Origin: Filomicrobium sp.
GTDB taxonomy: Bacteria > Pseudomonadota > Alphaproteobacteria > Rhizobiales > Hyphomicrobiaceae
Direction: 5' to 3'
Assembly (NCBI GenBank): GCA_021775655.1
Contig: JAJFHK010000078.1
Location: 1-10,855, forward strand
DNA length: 10,855 nucleotides
In this document: piece by piece, positions 1 to 6,393 of the stretch
Layout: every line of letters begins with the position of its first letter
How positions within the stretch are numbered: position 1 is the stretch's first letter
The notes under the pieces: model-generated
Databases searched by the model: none
Told to the model about the DNA's origin: nothing
What the model saw: only the letters and a program-made list of their open reading frames with translations
Made by a program: the position numbers and the translations under genes

Positions 1-599
1 CCGCAGCATTCGAAGATGCCCTTGGCGTATGGGAACACCTCTCTGAAAAGGGCAATATATTCGGCATCGATCCGTCCCGTACCATTCTTGCAGGCGACAG
101 TGCCGGTGCGGCGCTTGCAGTCGCGGTGTGCCAGGAGGCAGGACACAAACAACTCCGGATGCCGACCGGTCAACTTCTCATCTATCCCGCACTCACTGCC
201 GCAGCAGACTTGCCATCTTACTGGGAAAATGCAGAAGCCCCGATGTTGACGGCTGAGAGCCTCGCGTATTTCTGGAAGCTCTATACCAAAAATGGTGCGA
301 CTGCCGGTGACCCGCGTGCTGCTCCTTTGGAGGCCAAGGACTACGCGGGCCTCCCACCAGCATTCATCGCAACGGCGGTGCACGATCCCTGCCGCGATGA
401 CGGCGCTGTTTATGCAGAGCGGCTCGTGGCTTCTGGCGTATCGGTCGAATACCGGTGTGCGCAAAAACTCGCCCACGGATACTTGCGTGCGCGCTCGCTG
501 AGCCCGGCGGCGGCGGCTGAATTCGCAGCACTGTGCGAGGCTGCTCGTGAATTGCAGCGTCGGTCAGGTGCAAACCAAACATCAAGAGATGCCGCTTGA
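1..599 (+). CDS. alpha/beta hydrolase, HSL-type esterase/lipase (5' partial)
   Basis: The reading frame enters at base 3 and gives 198 residues before the TGA. The visible part carries the nucleophile elbow GDSAG (catalytic Ser33 of the fragment). A candidate acid, Asp128, lies in a HDPCRDDG segment, and the candidate catalytic histidine is His158 in KLAHGYL. This order and the strand after the elbow (QLLIYPAL) fit the hormone-sensitive-lipase-like alpha/beta hydrolase fold (Abhydrolase_3). Members are usually about 300 residues long, so roughly the first 110 residues, including the HGGG oxyanion motif, lie outside the window. Such enzymes hydrolyse short acyl esters in the cytoplasm, and the true substrate cannot be read from sequence. 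It is followed by a pirin gene on the same strand after 81 bases, so co-transcription is possible but not shown. Family assignment is firm; substrate is unknown. Confidence 0.88.
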   Translation, partial: AAFEDALGVWEHLSEKGNIFGIDPSRTILAGDSAGAALAVAVCQEAGHKQLRMPTGQLLIYPALTAAADLPSYWENAEAPMLTAESLAYFWKLYTKNGATAGDPRAAPLEAKDYAGLPPAFIATAVHDPCRDDGAVYAERLVASGVSVEYRCAQKLAHGYLRARSLSPAAAAEFAALCEAARELQRRSGANQTSRDAA

Positions 600-680
600 A
601 CCAAGACGCAATAGACCGCATCTAGTTACGAGGTAAGAGCGAAAAGGCCGCTCGAATTCCGTTTCCTTGGAGTCGATGTC

Positions 681-1622
681 ATGAGCTGGCAACCCTGCGA
701 TGAGCCAAAGTCTGAACAAACCGAAGACCCAACTTTCGGCGACGCGAGATCAGTCGACCTCATCGAGGAGGTGATTGTTCCAAGAGCCCGTGACCTTGGA
801 GGTTTCGAGGTGCGTCGAGCGCTGCCGGCCGCCGGTCGCCAGATGGTTGGCCCCTTTATCTTTTTTGATCAGGCAGGCCCTTCCGAATTTCTTCTCGGTG
901 AAGGAATCGATGTTCGTCCGCATCCACACATCGGCTTGGCAACCGTAACTTACCTGTTTGACGGTGAGATCATTCACCGCGACAGCCTTGGCACCCTGCA
1001 AGCGATCCGTCCGGGTGAACTGAATTTAATGAGTGCAGGCAGCGGTGTTGCGCATTCTGAACGAACCGGCGACGAAGAACGGCAGCGCCAAAGCCGGCTA
1101 TTCGGTATCCAGGCTTGGGCGGCACTGCCGAAGACCCATGAAGAGTCCAGTGCCAGTTTTGCCCATTTCGCAGCCAGTGACCTGCCGCGCATCGAGGGCG
1201 AAGGCAAGAGGGTGCGCGTCGTCATGGGTGAGATGTTTGGGCAGTCCTCGCCGGCAGCGTTTCCTCATCCATCATTTTATGCCGAAGCGGTTTTGGCACC
1301 GGGAGCAGTGCTCCCCCTCGATCCAGATTACGACGAGCGCGCCGTCTACATTGCTTCTGGTTCAATCGATGTTGCCGGTGATACTTTTGAAGGCGGACGG
1401 CTGCTTATCTTCAAGCCGGGGGACCGAATTTCGATCCTCGCCAACTCCAATACGCGCCTCATATTGCTCGGCGGCGAGCCAATGGATGGACCGCGCCACA
1501 TCTGGTGGAATTTTGTCTCTTCATCCAAGGACCGTATCGCCGCCGCAAAGGAAGATTGGCGTCAAGGCCGGTTCGATACGGTGCCCGGTGATACCGAGGA
1601 TTTCATCCCACTGCCGGACTAG
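681..1622 (+). CDS. pirin-family protein (bicupin)
   Basis: This 313-residue protein has the two-cupin layout of the pirin family. The N-terminal cupin holds the metal ligands of pirins: His81 and His83 in the RPHPHIGLAT segment, and His125 and Glu127 in GVAHSERT. The C-terminal pirin domain spans about residues 195-280 and includes the typical PRHIWWNFVSS segment (271-281). Pirins bind one iron or similar metal. Some have quercetin 2,3-dioxygenase activity and others act as redox-sensitive regulators, so the biological role here is open. The ATG at 681 has a GGAG at 669-672, 8 bases upstream. The out-of-frame ATG at 676 stops at once. The first 25 residues are polar and look like a less conserved extension. 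The gene lies 81 bases after the hydrolase and 214 bases before the acyltransferase, all on the same strand. Confidence 0.92.
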   Translation: MSWQPCDEPKSEQTEDPTFGDARSVDLIEEVIVPRARDLGGFEVRRALPAAGRQMVGPFIFFDQAGPSEFLLGEGIDVRPHPHIGLATVTYLFDGEIIHRDSLGTLQAIRPGELNLMSAGSGVAHSERTGDEERQRQSRLFGIQAWAALPKTHEESSASFAHFAASDLPRIEGEGKRVRVVMGEMFGQSSPAAFPHPSFYAEAVLAPGAVLPLDPDYDERAVYIASGSIDVAGDTFEGGRLLIFKPGDRISILANSNTRLILLGGEPMDGPRHIWWNFVSSSKDRIAAAKEDWRQGRFDTVPGDTEDFIPLPD

Positions 1623-1733
1623 GCAAAGCGTTTAGCTGCTGGACTTGGCCAATGAAGTGGCACTACAAGTTGTGAGCGTGGCAAGCATATCGGTCGCGCT
1701 GGTATTAAGCGGCCCCCAAAAAATTCTCTTTGC

Positions 1734-1761
1734 CTTGTTGCCCTAGCGCTGAATTTATAAG
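1734..1761 (+). promoter_or_regulatory. possible sigma-70 promoter for the acyltransferase
   Basis: A TTGTTG at 1735-1740 (or CTTGTT at 1734) stands 15-16 bases before TATAAG at 1756-1761. The -10 match is fair and the -35 match is weak. The position, about 75-100 bases upstream of the acyltransferase start and in a gene-free stretch, is what supports it. It sits directly upstream of the GATCA dyad at 1765-1785. Confidence 0.3.
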
Positions 1762-1764
1762 ACG

Positions 1765-1785
1765 GATCACGATCAACTTGATCAC
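1765..1785. promoter_or_regulatory. operator-like palindrome with GATCA repeats
   Basis: GATCAA-C-TTGATC (1771-1783) is a perfect inverted repeat with 6-base arms around one central base. A further GATCAC directly precedes it (1765-1770), and the right arm runs on as GATCAC (1780-1785). If the promoter proposed just upstream is real, this element would cover the transcription start, a common place for a repressor operator. No transcription factor can be named. The arms are short, so chance is possible. Confidence 0.35.
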
Positions 1786-1836
1786 ACAATCTACTGACAC
1801 GCTGCCAGCAATCCGGCTACGGGGCTTTCACCAAGC

Positions 1837-2718
1837 ATGCGAGACTTAAGCTATGTGACGCCCAACGACCCCGCTTGGAAGAGGTGGCTTATCGCCACCA
1901 TTGAGGACATTTCCGGCCGCCGCAAGATTCTCCCCTATTATCGGCAATGGCGCCGCGAATTCGTCGGCAAGTCGCCGACCATGATGGGTGATGGTCTCGA
2001 CCTTATCGATGTCCAGCGGAAGATTTATTCCGAAACGCCGTGGCCGCCGAAGATACCCGACGGTCTCCCACTGGTGATGATCGCCAATCACCCTTTTGGT
2101 ATTGGCGACGGCGTAACCGCCCTCTCACTCGCCGAACAACTTGGCCGTCCATTCCGCGTTCTTATCAACCGTGATCTCTTGCGTGTGCCCGAGGCACGAC
2201 CGTACGCCCTGCCAATCGACTTTTCGGAATCCCGTGAAGCCGTCGAGATGAATCTAAGCTCACGCGCCGAAGCGCGCCGCCTCCTCATGGAAGGCGTCAC
2301 GATCATCATATTCCCAGCAGGTGGTGTTGCGACCGCACCAAACCCATTTGGTAAGGCCGAGGAACTGCCCTGGAAGACGTTTGCCGCACGTCTCGTCCAG
2401 CTTGCCGAAGCTTCAGTCTTGCCGGTATTTTTCGAGGGGCAGAACAGCGCGTTGTTCCACGCTGTCTCTCGGCTCTCACTGACACTGAGGCTATCGCTAT
2501 TGGTTTCTGAATTCCGCCATATGCCTGGATCGACGTTCAATATTCGCGTCGGAGAAGTGACGCCGTTCAGCGAGATCCCGAACCGAACCAATCGCATGGA
2601 GCTGACCCGCGAACTCTACCTGCTGGTCCGCCGGCTCGATCCGGATGCCGCGGGCAAATCGGATGAGGAACTAGAACCAACCCCGCTCGACCAACGGCCT
2701 GACTACCCTTGGGATTGA
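1837..2718 (+). CDS. lysophospholipid acyltransferase family protein (PlsC-like)
   Basis: This 293-residue protein has the acyltransferase signature of the PlsC/LPLAT superfamily. The catalytic block is NHPFGIGDG, with His85 and Asp91 in the HX5D spacing seen in the 'putative hemolysin'/OlsA-like branch rather than the classic HX4D. The second block, around RVLINRDLLRVP (107-118), and the third, FPAGGVAT (159-166, replacing FPEG), also fit. Such proteins move an acyl chain from acyl-ACP or acyl-CoA to a lysolipid at the inner face of the cytoplasmic membrane. The acceptor could be lysophosphatidic acid, lyso-ornithine lipid or another lipid, and sequence alone does not decide. No confident transmembrane helix is visible. 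The ATG at 1837 follows an in-frame stop at 1795, and only a weak GGGG (1821-1824) serves as ribosome site. It converges on the sulfurtransferase gene with 22 bases between stops. Confidence 0.85.
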   Translation: MRDLSYVTPNDPAWKRWLIATIEDISGRRKILPYYRQWRREFVGKSPTMMGDGLDLIDVQRKIYSETPWPPKIPDGLPLVMIANHPFGIGDGVTALSLAEQLGRPFRVLINRDLLRVPEARPYALPIDFSESREAVEMNLSSRAEARRLLMEGVTIIIFPAGGVATAPNPFGKAEELPWKTFAARLVQLAEASVLPVFFEGQNSALFHAVSRLSLTLRLSLLVSEFRHMPGSTFNIRVGEVTPFSEIPNRTNRMELTRELYLLVRRLDPDAAGKSDEELEPTPLDQRPDYPWD

Positions 2719-2721
2719 TCC

Positions 2722-2740
2722 AGTCGTAGCTCAAGCGACT
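2722..2740. terminator. small hairpin between convergent genes
   Basis: AGTCG (2722-2726) and CGACT (2736-2740) form a 5-bp stem around a 9-base loop in the 22-base gap between the convergent acyltransferase and sulfurtransferase genes. There is no T-run on either side, so intrinsic termination is doubtful. No other terminator candidate fits in the gap. Confidence 0.2.
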
Positions 2741-3598
2741 TCAGCCCTTCTCGATCGGCAAGTTCTTTTCGGGAATACCCCATTCGGCCCAGCTGCCATC
2801 GTAGACGCTTGTATCGGGCCGGCCGATGGTCGCAAGCGCCAATGCGACGATTGAAGCAGTCACGCCCGAACCGCAGGTGTTGGCGATGGGCGCGCCAGCA
2901 TCTATGCCAGCGGCCGTCAAGGCAGACGCAATCTCTTCCGGTGACTTGAGTGTGCGGTCGCGATTGATGAGCTGGGAATATGGCAGGTTCTTTGCTCCAG
3001 GCATGTGCCCCATCGCCAGACCGGGTCTTGGCTCTTCGACATCTCCAAGAAATCGAGGTGCAGGACGCGCGTCGATGATTTGCGACCCACCACGTTCCAC
3101 GTAGCCTTTGATGTCATCGAGATCGGCGACAAGTGCAGCATTCACGCGCGGCGTAAAATGTTTGGGCGCTCTTTTCGTGGCCGGGCCGTCTTCGAGCGGG
3201 CGCCCTTCTGCTTTCCATTTGGGCAGCCCTCCATTGAGTACGGCGACGTCATCGTGGCCCATAACCCGGAAGGTCCACCAGCAGCGCGCCGCCGAAAAGA
3301 TGCCAGTCGAATCGTAGATAACCAGCCTCACGCCGTCACCAATCCCCATCTCCTTCATGCGGCTGGCGAACTTGACTGTTGGTGGTAGCATATGCGGCAG
3401 ATCGCTCGTCTCATCGGACAGCGCGTTAAGATCGAAAAACTGAGCGCCGGGGATGTGTTCGGCCAGGAATTCCTGCTTGGCATTACGGTCCTGAGTTGGC
3501 AGGTGCCAGGAGGCATCCAGAACAACAAGATCGGGAACGGATAGGTTATCGGCAAGCCAGTCAGTCTCGACGAGCATGTTGTGGTCGGTCGCTGCCAT
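2741..3598 (-). CDS. sseA: 3-mercaptopyruvate sulfurtransferase
   Basis: This 285-residue enzyme has two rhodanese domains (about 8-125 and 155-282). Only the second is catalytic. The active-site loop is CGSGVTA, with the persulfide-forming Cys242. This loop marks mercaptopyruvate sulfurtransferases, whereas thiosulfate rhodaneses usually have CRKGVTA. Arg178, Arg182 and Arg191, in the DARPAPRF and EEPRPGL segments, lie where the family binds the substrate carboxylate. The reaction moves sulfur from 3-mercaptopyruvate to a thiol or cyanide acceptor and yields pyruvate. Length and organisation match E. coli SseA. The ATG at 3598 has a strong GGGAGGA (complement of 3607-3613) 8 bases upstream, which decides against the internal Met8. 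It follows the cysteine synthase-like gene after 48 bases on the same strand, so the two probably form one operon in cysteine and sulfur metabolism. Confidence 0.94.
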   Translation of the reverse strand: MAATDHNMLVETDWLADNLSVPDLVVLDASWHLPTQDRNAKQEFLAEHIPGAQFFDLNALSDETSDLPHMLPPTVKFASRMKEMGIGDGVRLVIYDSTGIFSAARCWWTFRVMGHDDVAVLNGGLPKWKAEGRPLEDGPATKRAPKHFTPRVNAALVADLDDIKGYVERGGSQIIDARPAPRFLGDVEEPRPGLAMGHMPGAKNLPYSQLINRDRTLKSPEEIASALTAAGIDAGAPIANTCGSGVTASIVALALATIGRPDTSVYDGSWAEWGIPEKNLPIEKG

Positions 3599-3646
3599 GA
3601 TGAAAATCCTCCCGACGGAAAGTTCAGTTGTTGTATTCTAAGGCGT

Positions 3647-4696
3647 TCAGCTCGCATCTGGCTCAACGAAGACCGTTGGCACGGTTTGTTCTGGTCCATC
3701 GAGCCATTTGGGCGCAGGCAGTCCCTTCTCGCGCAAAAACTCAGAATTGAACAGCTTCGATTGATACCGCGTGCCGTAGTCGCAAAGGACGGTCACAATG
3801 GTTTTTCCAGGACCAAGATCCTTTGCAAGGCGCACTGCACCCTCGACGTTCACTCCCGATGAGGGGCCCATGCACAAGCCTTCTTCGCTCAGCAATTGGA
3901 AAGCTCGCGACACTGCATCTGAATCTTCTATCCGGTAGGCCTTGTCGACGACGACGCCATCAAGATTCGCAGTGATACGGCCCTGCCCGATACCCTCGGT
4001 AATGGACGAGCCTTCTGCCTTCAGCTCACCGGTCGTGTAGTAGCTATAAAGTGCTGCGCCAGGGGGATCGGCGATACCAATTGTAATGCCGTCGTTCTTG
4101 GCCTTAAGCCCCATCGACACACCACCCAGCGTCCCCCCGGATCCAACGGCACAAATAAAAGCGTCCACCTTGCCATCGGTATCGGCCCAGATCTCTTCTG
4201 CGGTTGTCTCAATGTGCGCCAGACGGTTGGCAACGTTGTCGAATTGGTTGGCCCAAACCGCCCCTGAGGCATCAGATTCATTCAAAGTTTCAGCAAGCCT
4301 GGCGGAATATTTCACGTAATTGTTTGGATTGCGGTACGGCACAGCTGGAACTTCGACGAGCTCTGCTCCAAGCAGGCGCAGCGTGTCCTTCTTCTCCTGA
4401 CTCTGCGTTTCTGGAATTACGATCACACAGCGAAAGCCCAGTGCGTTGGCGATCACCGTTAAGCCGATGCCGGTATTGCCGGCAGTCCCTTCAACGATGG
4501 TGCCGCCCGGTTTGAGCCGCCCACTACTGATGGCATCGTTGATGATGAACAGAGCAGCACGATCTTTGACCGACTGCCCGGGGTTCATAAATTCCGCTTT
4601 GCCGAGGATTAAGCATCCGGTCTCTTCGGAAGCGCGCTTGAGCTTGATGAGCGGCGTCCGGCCGACCGCATCGACCACACTTTGTTTGATCTGCAC
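3647..4696 (-). CDS. cysteine synthase-like PLP-dependent enzyme
   Basis: This 349-residue protein belongs to fold-type II PLP enzymes of the cysteine synthase/cystathionine beta-synthase family. The PLP lysine is Lys44 in NPGQSVKDRAA. The substrate loop is EGTAGNTGIGL (Thr71-Gly76), differing from the usual TSGNTG of CysK. The phosphate-binding loop is GSGGT (185-189), and GPSSG (277-281) holds a serine expected to contact the PLP pyridine nitrogen. The expected reaction is O-acetylserine plus sulfide giving cysteine and acetate in the cytoplasm, but the loop change leaves the exact substrate open. No CBS or ACT domain follows. The start is GTG at 4696 with GAAAGG (complement of 4703-4708) 6 bases upstream. 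An in-frame stop lies at 4751-4753 and no ATG lies between. Members of this branch are often labelled cysteine synthase A. It leads the probable two-gene operon with sseA. Confidence 0.88.
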   Translation of the reverse strand: MQIKQSVVDAVGRTPLIKLKRASEETGCLILGKAEFMNPGQSVKDRAALFIINDAISSGRLKPGGTIVEGTAGNTGIGLTVIANALGFRCVIVIPETQSQEKKDTLRLLGAELVEVPAVPYRNPNNYVKYSARLAETLNESDASGAVWANQFDNVANRLAHIETTAEEIWADTDGKVDAFICAVGSGGTLGGVSMGLKAKNDGITIGIADPPGAALYSYYTTGELKAEGSSITEGIGQGRITANLDGVVVDKAYRIEDSDAVSRAFQLLSEEGLCMGPSSGVNVEGAVRLAKDLGPGKTIVTVLCDYGTRYQSKLFNSEFLREKGLPAPKWLDGPEQTVPTVFVEPDAS

Positions 4697-4988
4697 GCGA
4701 AGCCTTTCGATGTGGGTGTACCGGTTGCGGGACCAGTCGCGTTGAGACGGTCAACTTAATGGCTGCGAAGTCGTGCTGCAATATCGGTTGGACCGCAGAT
4801 TTTAAGTCGGCGTTAAGAATTCCGCGTGGCAGCGGGGTAACGCCAAGATGGCTTGGAAGTCCAGAGTGTTCCAAACCGGCACGCCATTTAACTTGCCTTT
4901 AACCCAACCCTCCTACGTTCAAGGTGCAAACCAAGGGTCTGCAGGTGTTTCGAATAGTGTGCGCCTGTTTGAGAAGGAATTGAAGGCT
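4697..4988. other. divergent intergenic region
   Basis: This 292-base gap separates the minus-strand cysteine synthase-like gene from the plus-strand outer membrane protein gene, so it must carry promoters for both. I could not find a convincing -35/-10 pair on either strand. The best plus-strand hint is CTTGCC (4892-4897) with CTACGT (4913-4918), and its spacing of 15 is short. No known operator or riboswitch was recognised. Confidence 0.5.
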
Positions 4989-5903
4989 ATGACCAACGTA
5001 TTGAAGTCCGGGCTTGCCTCGGCAGCTGTCGCACTCGCTGCAGCTCTTTCGACACCTGCAATGGCCGCCGATCTTGGCGGTTCCTTGAAGGATACTTACA
5101 GGCCACTGCCTCGCGTCCAGGCTTCGGCCGCAGGCCCTTGCTACGTCCGCGCTGACGTCGGCGGTTCAGTATCGCGCAATCCGGACATGGACTGGCCAGT
5201 CCAAAACGAAGTTTTCCTCGACGACTGGAATAACAATGGCATCGTTGACGTTGACAACGGAGAAGTCGACTATCGCTTCGCTGGCAGCCAAGTCCAGGAA
5301 GTCTCAATGGACAACACCTGGCTTGTCGACATTGGCGCCGGTTGCGGCTCTGGTTCTCGTGGCCTGCGCGCCGAAGTAACCTTCGGCTTCCGTGGCGAAC
5401 GTGACGTCTGGGGCATTCCGCCAATTTATACCGGAACGCTTGACGGTCAGCCTGTCGGCACGCCTCCGCCAGACGTTGATGATCCGATCCACACCTCGAT
5501 CAAGAGCTATACGCTCATGTTCAATGCCTACTATGACCTGGGCCAGTACCGTGGCTTTGTGCCTTACGTCGGCGCCGGCGTTGGCGCTGCCTACCACATG
5601 GTCGATGAAGTTTACTTCACGGAAAACCCTTATTTGACGAATCGGATCGAAGGCGACAAGGAACTTTCCTTCGCATGGTCGCTGATGGCCGGTGTTGCCT
5701 ATCAGGTATCCGATCGCGCCATCCTCGACTTCGGTTATCGCTACATCGACATGGGTAGCGCCAGCTCAGGCCGTATCGACAACGCTTATTTCATCAATCC
5801 GCAAGTCGATCTCGACAATATTGCCGCCCACGAATTCAAGGTCGGACTGCGCTATCACTTCGGCCAGTCGCGCAGCTGCTGCGACTACGCCTCGTTGAAA
5901 TAA
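4989..5903 (+). CDS. outer membrane beta-barrel protein
   Basis: Starting at ATG 4989 the protein has 304 residues and a clear Sec signal peptide: a basic N-terminus, hydrophobic Ala-rich core, and STPAMA ending at residue 26 before ADLGG. The frame is open upstream to 4848, but only this start gives a signal peptide, and AGAAGGA (4972-4978) lies 10 bases before it. The mature part alternates aromatic and small residues in strands such as CYVRADVG (51-58), LRAEVTFGFRG, YTLMFNAYYDLG, FVPYVGAGVGAAY and FKVGLRYHF (283-291). This fits the Omp25/RopB-like 8-stranded porin-related barrels of alphaproteobacteria. The last strand ends in Phe291 as expected, but 13 residues follow, including Cys297-Cys298. 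Cys51 and Cys119 could form a disulfide. Residues 79-90 resemble an EF-hand loop. Function beyond envelope structure is unknown. Confidence 0.87.
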   Translation: MTNVLKSGLASAAVALAAALSTPAMAADLGGSLKDTYRPLPRVQASAAGPCYVRADVGGSVSRNPDMDWPVQNEVFLDDWNNNGIVDVDNGEVDYRFAGSQVQEVSMDNTWLVDIGAGCGSGSRGLRAEVTFGFRGERDVWGIPPIYTGTLDGQPVGTPPPDVDDPIHTSIKSYTLMFNAYYDLGQYRGFVPYVGAGVGAAYHMVDEVYFTENPYLTNRIEGDKELSFAWSLMAGVAYQVSDRAILDFGYRYIDMGSASSGRIDNAYFINPQVDLDNIAAHEFKVGLRYHFGQSRSCCDYASLK

Positions 5904-5933
5904 CGCCTGAAACTGGGCTGACGACCATCGATG

Positions 5934-5970
5934 GCCGGGATCGCAAAACGATCCCGGCTATTTACGTTTT
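5934..5970 (+). terminator. rho-independent terminator after the outer membrane protein gene
   Basis: GCCGGGATCG (5934-5943) and CGATCCCGGC (5949-5958) form a perfect 10-bp GC-rich stem with a 5-base loop. It is followed by the T-rich tract TATTTACGTTTT (5959-5970). It starts 31 bases after the TAA at 5901-5903. This is a textbook intrinsic terminator, though the T-tract is interrupted. Confidence 0.88.
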
Positions 5971-5991
5971 CCATTCTAACAGGCCGACCCC

Positions 5992-6021
5992 ATTGATATT
6001 GCCCGCTCAGCCCAGATATAT
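5992..6021 (+). promoter_or_regulatory. possible promoter upstream of tRNA-Leu
   Basis: ATTGAT (5992-5997) and ATATAT (6016-6021), 18 bases apart, match the rhizobial sigma-70 consensus CTTGAC-N17-CTATAT at 4 and 5 of 6 positions. It lies just after the terminator and about 150 bases before the tRNA. A start near 6028 would put the hairpin at 6032-6078 at the 5' end of the transcript. The distance is long for a tRNA promoter, and I see no better one closer. Confidence 0.35.
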
Positions 6022-6031
6022 GGGGCTCTCC

Positions 6032-6078
6032 GGGCATGGCTCGCATCCGCCGCGTGCAGACTGCGAGCCCTATTGCCC
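6032..6078 (+). other. two-part hairpin upstream of tRNA-Leu
   Basis: GGCTCGCA (6038-6045) pairs with TGCGAGCC (6062-6069). Outside it, GGGCA (6032-6036) pairs with TGCCC (6074-6078), giving 13 pairs with a small internal bulge and a 16-base loop. GGGCTC at 6023-6028 could compete for GAGCCC (6065-6070). It does not match an RNA family I know, and no T-run follows. It could be a leader structure, a small RNA or chance. Confidence 0.3.
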
Positions 6079-6168
6079 ATAAGGCCGTAAAGATGGGTGC
6101 GCTTGGCGAAACATCGTGATAAGCACGCCGCTTCGGATATCAGGCAGAATGGCGCGTCAGCGCCGGTC

Positions 6169-6253
<85 letters not shown>

Positions 6254-6393
6254 TTTTTTGCCTTCCGAGCACCCAAAGCGCCGCACCTGAAGGGTGGCTA
6301 AGGCGCGGGCAGGAAAACAAGAATGATGCCGATCGCATCCTCGCGAGATCGGATCAATCGAACAACGAAATAAAGTAGAGCAGGTTGAGGGTT

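Noticed and set aside
4848..4988. Upstream extension of the outer membrane protein to ATG 4848
   Set aside because: The extra 47 residues have no signal character and would bury the clear signal peptide that starts at 4989, which has its own ribosome site.
6385..6393. TTG start for trigger factor, three codons upstream
   Set aside because: The family begins at MQ(I/V)-like starts matching ATG 6394, and the TTG overlaps the purine-rich ribosome site.
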